This document shows, in pieces, positions 35,561 to 36,803 of a DNA stretch of 36,803 bases. The number at the start of each line of letters is the position of its first letter. The first letter of the stretch is position 1. The stretch is from Stramenopiles sp. TOSAG23-2 (lineage: Eukaryota > Sar). The notes below the pieces were generated by a model. The model searched no databases. It was not told the DNA's origin and saw only the letters and a list, made by a program, of their open reading frames with translations. The stretch lies in contig LT649332.1 of assembly GCA_900128395.1 (NCBI GenBank), positions 1 through 36,803 of the forward strand, written 5' to 3'. The translations under genes were made by a program, and so were the position numbers.

Positions 35561-36803
35561 AAAGAAAGTGTGTGCGTGTGTGTGTGTGTGTGTGTGGCTG
35601 TATTCGAGTACAGTACGATCGTACCTGATTACACATTCGTATAATATATATATATATATACGAGTATTATATATTAGGAAGTATATAATAATTATGATAT
35701 GATAATTATATTTAAAAATTTTCTCTATTTACGCTTTAGGGCGTATTTTTAAATATGTCTGCATGTAGTTTTGATTGTTTTCAATTACTGTATATATTAA
35801 AAATCCATTACGAATGAAGAAAGCAATACTATTTTCAACCAGGACATCTACAAGCTGAATCATATTTCCGATTTAGAAAAAACAAATAATAATTATTATT
35901 TTTAAAGGAAGAATATGGCGTAAATTTATAAAAAATAATTGTATATGATTTTTATTTTTAAACATTTTAGTTTTTTTATAAATGGACATTTTCATTGGCA
36001 CATATAAGTATAATTATATGTATACTAATCCATTATATTTCCAAATCCATCAAAAATATTATTGTTAAAAATTGTTTTTATCATTCTGGAATTTTATATA
36101 AATATTTTGCATCTCTCTTTTGGTATAATTCCTTGCATCCTGCCCGGCCTGTGTTCATGTACCGAATAAATATTCCAAAAATATCATAAAATCATAAAAA
36201 CGAGGATCAACGCAAAACACATCTTTCATGACCGCGGCGGCTTAAAAATGGAGGGGAGAGGAATTGAATGAGATGTTATATGTATGAGAAGAGTGACACA
36301 GGTGGGTACATTGATAAACATTTATATTATTGAACTTATTAGTAAATAAATTGTTGTTGTTGTTGTTGTAATCATTCCTTGAATTGGATTGTATTAATCA
36401 TTCGTTTCTCGAGGAACATCGCTTACGTATTTGTACTCACATTCATCGATATTTCACCTATCAAACTGTCAGTAATTTATACCTTAAAATGGAAATTAGA
36501 GTTGTATACTATAACTAAGGCCTGCTCAAATCAAAATATTTTTGTAATTATAAACTTCATCACAACAGGTTTGCGAAACAACATCGAGATAGCATTGTTG
36601 AAATAATTTTAGCTGAGATCATAAGTGATAGTGATATTGAACTACTAAGAATACAAAAAGTACAAATCACATCGAATATTCACTGTTGTTGTCAAATATC
36701 CCTCTTCTTGTTCTATCTTTTTAGTCCAATTACATCTAATATTTATATATTGTACTTAAACGGGTAATTAGAATACCAAAAATGATAAAGATAAAAATAA
36801 CAC
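35561..36803. other. Intergenic right edge
   Basis: The 3' flank of the transporter begins with a GT microsatellite (about 35567-35596) and TACGA/TCGTA words (35612-35665). A TTG triplet repeat lies at 36351-36369. Small open frames at 35995-36189 and 36379-36606 have no recognisable features. The section from about 36200 to 36600 is less AT-rich and could belong to a gene beyond the edge, but no exon can be defended. Confidence 0.45.

Noticed and set aside
36379..36606. 75-codon frame near the right edge
   Set aside because: No domain, signal or repeat is visible; it could be part of a gene beyond the edge but that cannot be shown.

Overview
This window is nuclear DNA from a unicellular, flagellated eukaryote. 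The DNA is very AT-rich and the proteins carry runs of Asn, Asp and Ser encoded by low-complexity triplets. The genes are typically eukaryotic: coatomer, an M16 mitochondrial peptidase-family protein, membralin, an equilibrative nucleoside transporter and a cytochrome b5-fused desaturase. Two genes, BBOF1 and rotatin, belong to basal bodies and cilia. Introns are rare: I find two, of 86 and 91 bp, both with GTAAGT donors, in thirteen protein genes. The code is standard. A short TTAGGG-type tract occurs internally. The lineage cannot be fixed from this sequence; a heterotrophic stramenopile or similar protist would fit, but that is inference. A 214-base run of N at 23843-24056 shows that this is a scaffolded draft assembly.

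Layout, left to right: a front-end fatty-acid desaturase (-) and a microsomal-type epoxide hydrolase (-); then, divergently, a small secreted AhpD/CMD-like protein (+) and a RING plus three-Myb-repeat protein (+). These meet BBOF1 (-), which is divergent from membralin (+). Membralin converges on an M16 alpha-type mitochondrial protein (-), which is divergent from COPB2 (+). COPB2 is followed in tandem by a one-intron five-helix membrane protein ending in a fascin-like trefoil (+) and a secreted PSI-like protein (+). A one-intron N-acetylglucosamine-6-phosphate deacetylase (-) with an internal eight-cysteine zinc-finger-like insert comes next. After the gap lie a small coiled-coil protein (+), a 2423-residue rotatin (-) and an equilibrative nucleoside transporter (+).

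The genes do not form one pathway or operon. Basal body/cilium (BBOF1, rotatin), secretory pathway/ER (COPB2, membralin, desaturase) and mitochondrion (M16 protein) are represented independently. The most unusual material is (1) domain architectures: RING fused to R1R2R3 Myb, a deacetylase with an inserted cross-brace-like finger, and a multi-pass membrane protein with a trefoil tail; and (2) short tandem duplications, four of them in the 2 kb from 20.07 to 22.12 kb, each touching the start or stop of a gene. These could be a real local duplication process or an assembly artefact. Intergenic spaces also hold palindromes, a nested inverted repeat resembling a MITE, and TACGA/TCGTA-rich segments between convergent genes.
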